From Shewanella sp. HN-41 (GTDB lineage Bacteria > Pseudomonadota > Gammaproteobacteria > Enterobacterales > Shewanellaceae), in NCBI RefSeq assembly GCF_000217915.1, contig NZ_AFOZ01000043.1, forward strand, positions 62,001 to 126,000: DNA of 64,000 nucleotides, given 5' to 3'. How positions within the stretch are numbered: the stretch's first letter is position 1; every line of letters starts with the position of its first letter. The translations under genes were made by a program, and so were the position numbers. Shown here piece after piece: positions 36,289 to 45,959 of the stretch. The notes below the pieces were generated by a model. The model worked only from the letters and a program-made list of their open reading frames with translations. It was not told the DNA's origin and did no database searches.

Positions 36289-38394
36289 TTGTATCTGTTT
36301 GAAGGTCTAAAGGAGTCTGCTTCCGGTTACTTAGAACCTGAACAGGTAGAATTGCTCAAGCAGGCGTACCAAGTTGCGCGTGATGCCCATGAAGGGCAAA
36401 TGCGCACTAGCGGCGAACCTTATATTACTCATCCGGTTGCGGTTGCCCGCATCCTTGCCGAGATGCGCCTCGACCATGAGACGCTGATGGCAGCACTGCT
36501 ACACGATACGATCGAAGACACCCATGTCACTAAGGATGACTTAGCCGAGCTATTTGGTGAGTCAGTGGCAGAATTGGTCGAAGGCGTGTCAAAACTCGAC
36601 AAGCTTAAATTTCGCGATAAGAAAGAAGCGCAGGCGGAAAACTTTCGCAAAATGATGATGGCGATGACGCAGGATATCCGCGTTATCCTCATCAAGCTTG
36701 CCGATAGAACCCACAATATGCGCACCTTAGGCGCACTACGTCCCGACAAACGTCGCCGTATCGCCCGCGAAACCTTAGAAATCTATGCGCCCATCGCTAA
36801 CCGTCTTGGTATTCATAATATCAAAACCGAGTTAGAAGACTTAGGTTTCCAAGCCTATTATCCGATGCGCTATCGGGTACTTAAAGAAGTCGTTAAAGCC
36901 GCCCGCGGCAATCGTAAAGAATTGATCCAAGGCATTGAAGCCGCTGTATATACGCGCTTAAACGATGCGGGTATTGCGGGTAAAGTCAAAGGCCGCGAGA
37001 AAAACCTCTACTCCATCTATAACAAGATGCAGAGTAAAGAGTTGCAATTCCAAGAAGTGATGGATATCTACGCCTTTAGGGTGATAGTCGATTCCATCGA
37101 CACTTGTTATCGCGTACTCGGCGCCATGCATGGCCTTTATAAACCGCGCCCGGGTCGCTTCAAAGATTATATCGCTATCCCTAAGGCTAACGGCTATCAG
37201 TCACTCCACACCTCTCTCTTTGGTCCACACGGCGTACCCGTTGAGATCCAAATTCGTACTGAGGATATGGATCAGATGGCCGACAAAGGGGTTGCCGCGC
37301 ACTGGGCCTACAAAGGCGGTGCGCAAACAGGCCAAGGCACCACCACGCAAGTGCGTGCCCGTAAGTGGATGCAGAGCTTGTTGGAATTACAACAAAGCGC
37401 CAGCACCTCCTTCGAATTCGTTGAAAACGTGAAGACAGAACTCTTCCCCGAAGAGATTTATGTGTTCACCCCCGAAGGCCGCATTCTGGAATTACCCGTG
37501 AATGCGACCGCGGTCGATTTTGCCTATGAAGTCCATACCGATGTAGGTAACACCTGTGTTGGCGCCCGCGTTAACCGCCAAGCCTATCCGCTAAGCCAGC
37601 CGTTGATTTCGGGTCAAACCGTTGAAATCATTACCGCAAAAGGCGCCCGCCCCAATGCAGCCTGGCTCAACTTTGTGGTCACGGGTAAGGCCCGCGCTAA
37701 AATTCGCCAAGTGCTTAAGAGCCTTAAGGGTGATGATGCAATTGCCCTCGGCCGTCGCCTGCTTAACCATGCGCTGGGTAAAACCAAGCTCGATAGCATT
37801 CCTGCCGAACAAATTGACAAAGTCGTGCGCGATACTAAGCATGCCAATTTGAATTCGCTATTGGCCGATATTGGTCTTGGCAATGCCATGAGTATCGTTA
37901 TCGCCCAACGTTTGATTGGCGATAACCTTGAAAATCAAGAGAGCCGCGATGCCCACTTGATGCCAATCCGTGGCGCCGAAGGCATGCTAGTCACTTTTGC
38001 CAACTGTTGTCGCCCTATTCCTGGCGATGCGGTCATCGCCCACGTCAGCCCAGGTAAAGGCTTAGTCGTGCACATGGAAAACTGTGCCAACATTCGCGGT
38101 TATCAGGGTGAGCCAGACAAGTATATTCCCGTACAGTGGGATAATGTTGATGGGGTCGAGTACCAAGCTAATCTGCGGGTGGAAATCGTCAATCACCAAG
38201 GCGCACTGGCGAAGATCACCTCGATCATTGCCGCCGAAGGCTCGAACATTCATAACCTGAGCACAGAGGAACGCGATGGCCGCGTGTATCTGATTAACCT
38301 GCGTATTTCGGTGAAAGACAGAATCCACTTAGCCAACGTGATGCGCCGAATTAGGGTGCTTCCCGAAGTGCTGCGCACATCCCGTAATCGTTAA
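36289..38394 (+). CDS. spoT: Bifunctional (p)ppGpp synthetase/hydrolase SpoT
   Basis: Controls (p)ppGpp levels in the stringent response. The N-terminal HD hydrolase domain has H72-D73 and ED at 76-77 (LLHDTIEDT). The synthetase domain has PGRFKDYIAIPKANGYQSLH near 285. TGS, zinc-finger-like and C-terminal ACT domains follow (HQGALAKI). The start is a TTG at 36289, nine bases after AGGAGAG, which agrees with the family N-terminus MYLFE. Full length is 701 residues. It lies in the usual place after rpoZ. Confidence 0.96.
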   Translation: MYLFEGLKESASGYLEPEQVELLKQAYQVARDAHEGQMRTSGEPYITHPVAVARILAEMRLDHETLMAALLHDTIEDTHVTKDDLAELFGESVAELVEGVSKLDKLKFRDKKEAQAENFRKMMMAMTQDIRVILIKLADRTHNMRTLGALRPDKRRRIARETLEIYAPIANRLGIHNIKTELEDLGFQAYYPMRYRVLKEVVKAARGNRKELIQGIEAAVYTRLNDAGIAGKVKGREKNLYSIYNKMQSKELQFQEVMDIYAFRVIVDSIDTCYRVLGAMHGLYKPRPGRFKDYIAIPKANGYQSLHTSLFGPHGVPVEIQIRTEDMDQMADKGVAAHWAYKGGAQTGQGTTTQVRARKWMQSLLELQQSASTSFEFVENVKTELFPEEIYVFTPEGRILELPVNATAVDFAYEVHTDVGNTCVGARVNRQAYPLSQPLISGQTVEIITAKGARPNAAWLNFVVTGKARAKIRQVLKSLKGDDAIALGRRLLNHALGKTKLDSIPAEQIDKVVRDTKHANLNSLLADIGLGNAMSIVIAQRLIGDNLENQESRDAHLMPIRGAEGMLVTFANCCRPIPGDAVIAHVSPGKGLVVHMENCANIRGYQGEPDKYIPVQWDNVDGVEYQANLRVEIVNHQGALAKITSIIAAEGSNIHNLSTEERDGRVYLINLRISVKDRIHLANVMRRIRVLPEVLRTSRNR

Positions 38395-38419
38395 TTAATT
38401 CAATATTAGAGAGAGCGTC

Positions 38420-38803
38420 ATGGCAGAAAAAATCATCATAGCAACCGAAAATGCCCCAGCGGCCATCGGCACCTATTCACAGGCAGTTAAAGTTGGCAAT
38501 ACAGTGTATTTATCTGGCCAAATTCCGCTGGTGCCAAGCACAATGCAAATTGTGAGTGATGATTTTGAGGCGCAGGTTGTACAAGTCTTTGAAAACTTAA
38601 CAGCCGTTTGTAATGCTGCCGGCGGTTCGATCAACGATATCGTTAAGCTCAATATCTTCCTCACCGATTTAAGCCACTTCGCTAAAGTGAATGAAATCAT
38701 GAGCCGTTACTTCAGCCAGCCCTATCCTGCCCGTGCCGCTATCGGTGTGAAACAATTGCCTAAGGATTCACAGGTTGAAATGGACGGAATCATGGAACTG
38801 TAA
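38420..38803 (+). CDS. ridA: RidA, enamine/imine deaminase
   Basis: Hydrolyses reactive 2-aminoacrylate and related enamines. The 127-residue trimer-forming protein shows the family motifs [16 protein letters not shown] near the start and [15 protein letters not shown] near residue 104 with the conserved arginine. It is 25 bases after spoT, probably in the same transcript, and is followed by a clear terminator at 38825. Confidence 0.95.
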   Translation: MAEKIIIATENAPAAIGTYSQAVKVGNTVYLSGQIPLVPSTMQIVSDDFEAQVVQVFENLTAVCNAAGGSINDIVKLNIFLTDLSHFAKVNEIMSRYFSQPYPARAAIGVKQLPKDSQVEMDGIMEL

Positions 38804-38824
38804 GCGGCATACAGTATCAGTAAG

Positions 38825-38846
38825 AGGCGCTTAGGCGCCTTTTTTA
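38825..38846 (+). terminator. Terminator after ridA
   Basis: AGGCGC-TTAG-GCGCCT followed by five T, 22 bases after the ridA stop. It should end the gmk-rpoZ-spoT-ridA transcript. Confidence 0.85.
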
Positions 38847-39031
38847 TTACCGCTACCATCCTCTTCCCCACTTGCCCTTCTCTTCATCTTATTTTCATCC
38901 TCAGCATATAGGCTTAGCACTCCATTTCAGGGCTTTACAATCTCGCAAACTATTTGCGTGGCCCCATAAAACTCGCCATACTGACACTTAGTGATGGGGT
39001 TAAAATAACAATAAAGAACAGGGAATTGCCA

Positions 39032-40696
39032 ATGGATACAGCGATTAAGACGCCAATCGAAATGCTGGCGCACTGGGCTAAGACGCGTGGGGATCAAATT
39101 TATTTACGCCAACCTATCAAGGGGCAATACCTCGATTTTACTTGGGGTGAAGTGCAAGAAAAAGTACAACAACTCGCCGGAGCACTGCGCCACTTAGGCC
39201 TAGAACCTGGTGATAAAGTTGCCGTGCTTTCTAAAAACTGTGCCGAGTGGTTTATCACCGATCTTGCCCTCATGCACGGCGGCTATATTAGCGTGCCAAT
39301 TTACCCAACGGCCAACACAGACACCATTCGCTATGTATTGCAACATAGTGGCGCTAAAGCGATTTTCCTTGGCAAACTCGATCATTGGGCCGATCAAGAA
39401 GCGGGGGTTGGTGGCGAATTACTGCGCCTTGCCATGCCCTATGAAACAATGCCAGCCCAATATCAATGGGAACAACTGCTCAATATGGGTAATCCCTTGG
39501 TTGAGGCGCCATTACCTACGCCATATCAAGTGATGACGCTTATCTATACCTCGGGTTCTACGGGCCAGCCCAAAGGCGTGATCCAGACCTTCGCCAGCTA
39601 TGGCTGGACCTGTCTAGCGGTAGTGCGGGATCTGCGTACCGATGGTGATGACCGCCTCCTCTCCTATTTGCCCTTGGCCCACATCACCGAACGGGTAGCG
39701 ATTGAAGGCTCATCTTTTTATTCGGGCAGTACTGTCGCCTTTGTCGAGAATCTAGACTCCTTCGTCTTAGACGTGCAGCGGGCTAAGCCAACGGTCTTTT
39801 TCTCGGTGCCACGTTTATGGAGCCTATTCCAGAAGAATATTATCGATAAAATTGGCGTCAGTAAGCTCAATTTATTGTTGAAGATCCCATTATTAAGCAG
39901 CCTAGTTAAATACAAAATTCACAAAGGGCTCGGCCTGAATCATTGCCGCTTATTGGGTTCGGGATCGGCGCCAATTCCCCCCTCTTTAATCCACTGGTAT
40001 CACAGCATTGGACTGGATATTTGTGAAGCTTGGGGCATGACGGAAAACTGTGCTTATTCCATCATCAACCACCCCTTCGATGCCCGTAAAATTGGCACGG
40101 TTGGCAAACCTATACTGGACTGCCACATCCGTCAGGGCGAGGATGGCGAGCTATTGATTAAGAGCCCAGGCTTGATGACGGCCTATTATCTGCAGCCCGA
40201 AACCACAGCGGCGGCCTTCGATGCCGATGGTTTCTTCCACACTGGCGATCTGTGCTCTATCGATGCCGATGGTTGTGTAACTATTACCGGCCGAGTGAAG
40301 GACAATTTCAAAACCGCCAAGGGCAAATATGTCGCCCCCGTGCCTATCGAGCGTAAATTGGCGCAGGACCCCAATGTGGAATTGATTTGTGTGATTGGCT
40401 CTGGCTTGCCCCATCCAGTCGCTTTAGTGCAACTATCCGAAGGCGCGAGTCTACAGGCCCGCGAAGAAGTGCGTGCCTCGCTGAAGGCGACATTAGATAG
40501 CGTTAATCCGCACTTAGAGTCCCACGAACATGTGGATGCCATTGTCGTCGTTAACGATCCTTGGACGATTGAGAATGACGTACTGACCCCAACCTTAAAA
40601 ATCAAACGCCATGTACTTGAAAAGGCCTTTAGTGAGCGCGTTGATGGCATTCGCGGTGCCCAAGTCTGTTGGGAAGATGAGATAGCAAAGAAATAA
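39032..40696 (+). CDS. AMP-binding long-chain acyl-CoA synthetase
   Basis: Activates a fatty acid to acyl-CoA through acyl-AMP. The P-loop YTSGSTGQPKG is near residue 171; SAxIPPSL, EAWGMTE and FHTGDL follow in the usual order, and the catalytic C-terminal region contains FKTAKGKYVAP. The ATG at 39032 follows AGGGA and gives 554 residues; the frame extends up to 38954 without a ribosome binding site. The terminator at 40745 ends the gene. The fatty-acid specificity is not visible. Confidence 0.88.
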   Translation: MDTAIKTPIEMLAHWAKTRGDQIYLRQPIKGQYLDFTWGEVQEKVQQLAGALRHLGLEPGDKVAVLSKNCAEWFITDLALMHGGYISVPIYPTANTDTIRYVLQHSGAKAIFLGKLDHWADQEAGVGGELLRLAMPYETMPAQYQWEQLLNMGNPLVEAPLPTPYQVMTLIYTSGSTGQPKGVIQTFASYGWTCLAVVRDLRTDGDDRLLSYLPLAHITERVAIEGSSFYSGSTVAFVENLDSFVLDVQRAKPTVFFSVPRLWSLFQKNIIDKIGVSKLNLLLKIPLLSSLVKYKIHKGLGLNHCRLLGSGSAPIPPSLIHWYHSIGLDICEAWGMTENCAYSIINHPFDARKIGTVGKPILDCHIRQGEDGELLIKSPGLMTAYYLQPETTAAAFDADGFFHTGDLCSIDADGCVTITGRVKDNFKTAKGKYVAPVPIERKLAQDPNVELICVIGSGLPHPVALVQLSEGASLQAREEVRASLKATLDSVNPHLESHEHVDAIVVVNDPWTIENDVLTPTLKIKRHVLEKAFSERVDGIRGAQVCWEDEIAKK

Positions 40697-40744
40697 CTCA
40701 TCTGAAACAGTAGGATGGCGAGTGTCATTACCGATTAAAAAGCA

Positions 40745-40768
40745 GCACGCCCAACAGCGTGCTTTTTT
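40745..40768 (+). terminator. Terminator after the acyl-CoA synthetase gene
   Basis: GCACGC pairs with GCGTGC around a 6-base loop and six T follow. Confidence 0.85.
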
Positions 40769-40878
40769 ATGACATATTCTGTCAAAGTGCAACAAAAACA
40801 CGTATTATGTGCACCTGTCGGTTAGGATAACCCATCCCGATCCCTATTCACTTAATCAAGGTTTAACAGAGTCCTAAA

Positions 40879-41829
40879 ATGCTAATTGCACTTTCAATTA
40901 TTGGCGGTTTTATCATTTTAACCTTAGGCGCAGAAGCATTGGTTCGCGGGGCAAGCTCTATCGCCCTTCGCCTAGGTATCACTCCGCTCGTTATCGGTTT
41001 AACTATTGTGGCCTTTGGTACTAGCGCCCCCGAATTGGCGGTCAGTGTCAAATCCGCCCTCGCTGGAAACAGTGGTATCGCCCTAGGTAACGTGATTGGT
41101 TCGAATATCGCCAACATAGGTTTGATCCTGGCAATTACTGCACTTATTCGCCCCATCGAAGTGCAATCTCAAATGGTAAAACGTGATATTCCCTTGATGA
41201 TCTTGGCCTCTATGCTGTTTTGGGGGTTATTGCTCGATGGAGAACTCAGCCTAATCGATGGCACTGTGTTGTTATCGCTACTGGTTGGCTACTTAGTGTT
41301 TAGCTATATCAGCTCCAAAAACACCACGGATGAGGATGGCGAAGTTATCGAAGAAGGTCCTAAGAATCCCTTGCTCTCTATGCTATTCATCGCTGTCGGT
41401 ATCAGTATGCTTGTCGGTGGCGGTATTTTATTTGTCAATGGCGCCGTCGATTTAGCTAAAGCCTTCGGTGTGAGCGAAGTAATTATTGGCCTCACTATTG
41501 TTGCGATTGGCACCAGTATGCCGGAATTAGTCACCTCAGTAATTGCGGCATTCAAAGGTCAGAGCGATATTGCTATAGGTAATATTGTTGGCTCCAATGT
41601 GTTCAATATCTTAGGTATTCTGGGCGTGACTGCGATAGTGCATCCAGTGTCAGGGCTCGGTTTCCAACCCCTAGATTTTATCGTTATGCTTGCACTGACC
41701 ATAGTGGTTTTACCCTTCGCTTGGTCTGGTTATCAGATCGGTCGTCGCAGGGGCGCGGTATTGTTGCTCAGCTATTTAGGCTATATGAGTTACTTAGTCA
41801 GCCAAGCGAGCGCGCAAACTTTGGTATAA
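40879..41829 (+). CDS. Calcium/sodium (CaCA) antiporter, YrbG-like
   Basis: An inner-membrane cation exchanger with about ten membrane segments. The two inverted alpha-repeats are clear: GLTIVAFGTSAPELAVSV near residue 45 and GLTIVAIGTSMPELVTSV near residue 205, each with the ion-binding glutamate. The 316-residue length is that of bacterial CaCA proteins. It is alone between two terminators. Confidence 0.9.
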   Translation: MLIALSIIGGFIILTLGAEALVRGASSIALRLGITPLVIGLTIVAFGTSAPELAVSVKSALAGNSGIALGNVIGSNIANIGLILAITALIRPIEVQSQMVKRDIPLMILASMLFWGLLLDGELSLIDGTVLLSLLVGYLVFSYISSKNTTDEDGEVIEEGPKNPLLSMLFIAVGISMLVGGGILFVNGAVDLAKAFGVSEVIIGLTIVAIGTSMPELVTSVIAAFKGQSDIAIGNIVGSNVFNILGILGVTAIVHPVSGLGFQPLDFIVMLALTIVVLPFAWSGYQIGRRRGAVLLLSYLGYMSYLVSQASAQTLV

Positions 41830-41848
41830 AGACTAGGCCTAATACGCT

Positions 41849-41873
41849 AAACACCGGAATCACTCCGGTGTTT
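41849..41873 (+). terminator. Hairpin after the antiporter gene
   Basis: AAACACCGGA pairs perfectly with TCCGGTGTTT around ATCAC. The T-run is only three, so termination may be partial. Confidence 0.65.
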
Positions 41874-41904
41874 GGCTATATAGGCGTTAAGCTCTGCTCA
41901 ACTG

Positions 41905-41941
41905 ATGACATTTGTCATGCCTAAGTGATGACCTTTGTGTC
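41905..41941. promoter_or_regulatory. Palindrome plus related half-site upstream of the TPR/two-component genes
   Basis: ATGACA-TT-TGTCAT at 41905-41918 is perfect, and a second similar half-site TGATGACCTTTGTGTC lies at 41926-41941. The block is 75-110 bases before the TPR gene. The adjacent NarL-type response regulator is the likely binder. Confidence 0.55.
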
Positions 41942-42016
41942 TACATTTCACCTATGGCATTTCTGATAATGAGTCCGTACCCAAGCAATGGGAAACTGCC
42001 TCAATAAGGAAATACC

Positions 42017-42718
42017 ATGAAAACAATACTCCTCATCTCTAGTCTGACCTTAGTCGCTGCACCAGCACTGGCCACTGCATCCAATTCGAATATCACCAAT
42101 ATAGATGCCGCCGCTAATTCGATGAATATCGCTAAATTGCAGCAGTTGAGTACCAGTACCCAAGACTATGATCAAGCCTACGCCAATTATCGCCTCGCCA
42201 TCAGTGCCAATGTGATGGGGCAAAAATCCCTTGCAGGCAGCGCACTGGCTGTGGCTCAAGCCACCCTGGAAGCGTTACAGGCCAGCCAAGCGAATGCCGA
42301 ATCCCTTGCACTATTATCCTCCGTCTATGGAATGCAAATCGCCTTAGATACGAGCAAAGGCGCCATACTCGGCTTTAAATCCGCCAAGGCCATCGCTAGC
42401 GCAGAACAGCTAGAGCCACAAAACCCTAGAGTCGCCCTCGTCAAGGCAATTGCCGCCTATAACACTCCCCCCCTCTTCGGGGGCAGTATGCAAAATGCGC
42501 AGGCCTTGGCCAGCACAGCGATAGAAAGATTCGCCGGGCCCTGCGATAACATCTGCTGGGGCGAGGCCGAAGCCTATACATGGCGAGGACTAGCGAAACA
42601 GGAGCTTGGCGATAATCAAGGGGCGATTGAAGATTGGCAACGGGCATTAAAAGTGCAGGCGGATTACGCTTGGGCTCAGTTTTTGCTTCAACAAAATCAG
42701 CAATTAAGTGCAAAATAG
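42017..42718 (+). CDS. Exported TPR-repeat protein
   Basis: The 233-residue protein has a signal peptide (MKTILLISSLTLVAAPALA) and helical TPR-like repeats such as YDQAYANYRLAISANVMG and LGDNQGAIEDWQRALKVQ, so it should act in the periplasm. AAGGAAATACC precedes the ATG. It lies directly upstream of the sensor kinase gene, behind a palindromic operator, and may be the main target of that two-component pair. No enzyme motif is seen. Confidence 0.7.
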   Translation: MKTILLISSLTLVAAPALATASNSNITNIDAAANSMNIAKLQQLSTSTQDYDQAYANYRLAISANVMGQKSLAGSALAVAQATLEALQASQANAESLALLSSVYGMQIALDTSKGAILGFKSAKAIASAEQLEPQNPRVALVKAIAAYNTPPLFGGSMQNAQALASTAIERFAGPCDNICWGEAEAYTWRGLAKQELGDNQGAIEDWQRALKVQADYAWAQFLLQQNQQLSAK

Positions 42719-42822
42719 CCAATTAACAAGCGGGGATCTAGGCGCTGAATACGGCGCCAATCCCTAGGTGAAATAAATCGAAGCAGATAATCCAACAACC
42801 ACTACAGCTTCACAGAGGCGCT

Positions 42823-43902
42823 ATGACGAGCACACCCCTTCAAATCGAGCGAAAACTCGCGTGGATCTATCTGATAAATTTAGTATTTTATCTTATTCCT
42901 TTGTTTCTAAGCACCTACCCTTTATGGAAAATAGCCTTAAGTTTAACCGTGCTTATTCCCTTTATCGCCAGCTACTTCTGGGCCTATAAATGTAACTATC
43001 GCAGCGCCTATAAACCCATTCTGGTGATGGTACTCATCGGAAGCGCCATAACCCCCATCAACCCTGGCTCTATCTCACTGTTCACCTTCGCAGGCTTTTT
43101 TATCGGTTTCTTTTACCCACTCAAATCCAGCATATTCTTCCTGCTCGGCCTAGTCGCTTTATTATTTGGCTTAAATGAGGTGTGTAACTTTGGAAATTTC
43201 TATTTCCCCCTTTACGGCTCGGCACTGGTGCTCGGCGTCGGCATGTTGGGGCTGGCCGAACGCAAGCGCTATCAACATAAGTTAAAAGCTCAACAGAGCT
43301 CCCAAGAAATTAGCACCCTCGCCACTATGGTCGAACGGGAGCGTATCGCGCGGGACCTACACGACATTATGGGTCACAGCTTATCTTCCATTGCCCTTAA
43401 GGCCGAGTTAGCCGAAAAACTCATCGCAAAACAAGAATATGAACTCGCATCGACTCAACTGATTGAACTGGGTCAGATCGCAAGGGAAAGCCTAAGCCAA
43501 ATTCGCCATACTGTCTCAGACTACAAGCACAAAGGATTAGAGAGTTGCGTCACCCAGCTTTGTAAATCCTTAAGAGATAAAGGATTATGTGTCGAACTCC
43601 ATGGTGAGATCCCTAAACTGCCCGCCAGAATAGAGAGTCAACTTGGCTTGATCCTCACCGAACTGGTTAATAATATTCTCCGCCATAGCGGTGCCAGTGA
43701 ATGTTATATTACCTTTGGCAAGCAAGCCGATCACCTGCGGGTTGAGGTCAAAGACAATGCGACGGCTAAACCCTTAGTCGAAGGCAATGGACTCACAGGG
43801 ATCCGTGAACGCTTAGACAGCCTAGGCGGCAGCTTGAACTACAATCTCGATCAAGGATACGCCTTTAGCGTCAGTTTACCTCTGCAGGGAAAAGCAACTT
43901 AA
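42823..43902 (+). CDS. DesK-like sensor histidine kinase
   Basis: Five or so membrane segments fill residues ~15-145. A HisKA_3 domain with the phosphorylated histidine in ERIARDLHDIMGHSLS (near 187) and a HATPase_c domain (ELVNNILRHS, then GNGLTGIRERL) follow. Kinases of this type sense membrane fluidity or envelope conditions. It overlaps the response regulator start by one base (TAATG), so both proteins are made together. Confidence 0.88.
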   Translation: MTSTPLQIERKLAWIYLINLVFYLIPLFLSTYPLWKIALSLTVLIPFIASYFWAYKCNYRSAYKPILVMVLIGSAITPINPGSISLFTFAGFFIGFFYPLKSSIFFLLGLVALLFGLNEVCNFGNFYFPLYGSALVLGVGMLGLAERKRYQHKLKAQQSSQEISTLATMVERERIARDLHDIMGHSLSSIALKAELAEKLIAKQEYELASTQLIELGQIARESLSQIRHTVSDYKHKGLESCVTQLCKSLRDKGLCVELHGEIPKLPARIESQLGLILTELVNNILRHSGASECYITFGKQADHLRVEVKDNATAKPLVEGNGLTGIRERLDSLGGSLNYNLDQGYAFSVSLPLQGKAT

Positions 43903-44498
43903 TGAAGATTTTACTGGCTGAAGACCAAGCCATGGTGCGTGGCGCCCTCGCAGCCCTGTTAACCCTCGCGGGTGGATTTACTATCACTCAGGCCAGCGAC
44001 GGCGATGAAGCCCTAAGCTTACTCAAACAACAGAGCTTTGATCTCTTACTCACTGATATAGAGATGCCGGGACGCACAGGCCTAGAGCTTGCGGCTTGGC
44101 TTAAAGATCAGCAAAGTCACACTAAAGTTGTAGTGATCACCACCTTTGGCCGTGCAGGTTATATCAAACGCGCCATTGAAGCAGGCGTCGGTGGCTTTCT
44201 CTTAAAGGATGCGCCCTCGGAAACCTTAGTCAATGCGATCCAACAAGTTATTGCGGGTAAACGGGTGATAGATCCTGAGCTTGCCATGATGGCCATAGGT
44301 GATGTCGATCCCCTTAACGATAAAGAACGTCGTGCCCTACGCCTTGCCAGCGAAGGAAAATCCACCGTAGAAATTGCCGAAACGCTGTTTATTGCCGAGG
44401 GTACAGTGCGCAATTATCTATCGGAAGCCATCGCTAAACTCAATGCCAGCAATCGGATCGATGCGGCACGTATCGCCAGACAAAAAGGCTGGTTATGA
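43902..44498 (+). CDS. NarL/DesR-type response regulator
   Basis: The receiver domain has Asp51 or close by in LLLTDIEMPG, with conserved Thr and Lys further on (VITTFGR, LLKDA). The C-terminal LuxR-type HTH reads EGKSTVEIAETLFIAEGTVR. It is cotranscribed with the kinase, and the palindrome at 41905 is its probable site. It is the last backbone gene before the cassette cluster, which begins 129 bases downstream. Confidence 0.9.
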   Translation: MKILLAEDQAMVRGALAALLTLAGGFTITQASDGDEALSLLKQQSFDLLLTDIEMPGRTGLELAAWLKDQQSHTKVVVITTFGRAGYIKRAIEAGVGGFLLKDAPSETLVNAIQQVIAGKRVIDPELAMMAIGDVDPLNDKERRALRLASEGKSTVEIAETLFIAEGTVRNYLSEAIAKLNASNRIDAARIARQKGWL

Positions 44499-44626
44499 TA
44501 CTCTTTCAGACACATTAGTACGCATTAACTCAACCGATAACAAATAAAAACATATAAAATCAATTGATTACAAATATTAATCTTAGCTAATAGGTTTGAA
44601 AAACGCGCATACGCACTAATAAAATG

Positions 44627-45953
44627 TTATATCTCTAATAAGCATCGCACGAGGTAAAAAAGATCCCATGAAAAAAATCAACCCGTTTAAACCTAATAGC
44701 CCTGTCTCAACAGGAATGTTTGCAGGTCGTATAAATGAGATAAAGCTGCTTGAACAAGCGCTATATCAGACTAAGCACGATCAACCTAGCAATTTTCTTA
44801 TTACTGGAGAAAGAGGTATTGGGAAGTCGTCACTCATGATGATTTTAAAGGATTTTTCTTCAGGAACATTTGAAACATTAGATCATGGTAAATTTAATTT
44901 TCTAACCATCAATATAGTTATTTCAGAAAGAATGAGCTTGTTGACGTTTATTAAGTTAATCGAGAGAAATATTAAACGGGAACTTGGAAAAGTAGAAGCA
45001 ATTAGAAGCTTCATGAATAGCACGTGGGACTTTGTGCAACGAATAAAGATTATGGATTCAGGAATCGATCAATTAAACGTTACAGAAGACTCTGATCTAG
45101 TGATCAATGATTTTTCATACTCGCTTTCAGAAACATGTAAAAGAATTATTAATCCAGAAAAAGGCGAGGATAAAAAAGATGGAATTGTCTTTATCATTGA
45201 CGAGGCTGACAATGCCTGTGATGACTTACATATAGGTTATTTCTTCAAAGTTGTCACTGAATTACTTCAGCAAAATGGCTGCAATAACATTATGTTCATC
45301 GTTGTTGGCCTACCGGAAATATCTTCAAAGCTTGCGAAATCGCATGAATCCTCTTTGCGTATTTTTAATCATATTAGAGTCAAAGAACTTAATCCAACAG
45401 ATAGATTTTACGTAATTGATAAAGGCATGGAAGAAGGCAATCGAATTAATGATGAAAAAACATCAATAAGTGAAGATGCGAAGCGGCATATATCTACTCT
45501 GTCAGAGGGATATCCTCACTTCATCCAGCAATTTGCGCATACAGCTTTTGAATATAACTCTGATGGCGAGATCTCAGCTGAAGACGTACTAGAAGGTGCG
45601 TTTAAGGATGGCGGGGCTATAGACGCAATTGGGTCAAGATATTATGCCTCAGATTTCCATTCAAAAATAAAATCAGATGAATATCGTCAAGTGCTTGGAA
45701 TTATGGCTGAAAGCATGAACGAATGGATTAAAAAAGTGACATTAGAGAAAAGTTTACTGGACTTGATCAGACTCTTACTGATGCTTTAGCTGCGTTAACA
45801 CAAAGAAAAATAATTCTTAAAAATGATTCCGTTAGAGGTGAGTACAGGCTTCAGCAAAGAGGCTTTGCTCTTTGGATTAAGCTATTTGGCTCTAGGGGTA
45901 AGTGATATAACAAGCAAAGGCAGCCGACGCTTACAGCGAAGCTGCTTTGAGCG
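44627..45953 (+). mobile_element. Integron gene cassette A (P-loop ATPase)
   Basis: The cassette begins at TT of GTTATATC (44626-44633). This is the exact reverse complement of GATATAAC (45904-45911), the R'' end of its own attC, as expected for a cassette that once was a circle. The right junction is the G/TT of the attC at 45953. It carries one gene, whose stop codon touches the attC. What lies before 44627 does not look like attI or attC, so this cassette may sit at a secondary site after the response regulator gene. Confidence 0.75.
44668..45905 (+). CDS. Cassette-borne P-loop ATPase (single-base frameshift near the end)
   Basis: A STAND/ORC-like ATPase: FAGRINEIKLLEQAL, Walker A GERGIGKSS near residues 50-58 and Walker B GIVFIIDEAD near 172-181. 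A helical region with LSEGYPHFIQQFA typical of ORC/Cdc6-like AAA proteins follows. The frame runs to a stop at 45789, but adding one A to the A6 run at 45730-45735 continues it to 45905 with a plausible winged-helix ending (LTDALAALTQRKII, then GEYRLQQRGFALWIKL). The corrected protein has 412 residues. It is AT-rich compared with its neighbours. Function is unknown; ATPases of this kind occur in defence loci. Confidence 0.72.
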
Positions 45954-45959
45954 TTATGG
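45904..45959 (+). repeat. attC site A
   Basis: R'' GATATAAC; stem CAAAGGCAGC (45915-45924) pairs with GCTGCTTTG (45941-45949) with one extrahelical G, as is usual in attC; R' is GTTATGG (45953-45959). Total length is about 56 bases. Confidence 0.75.
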
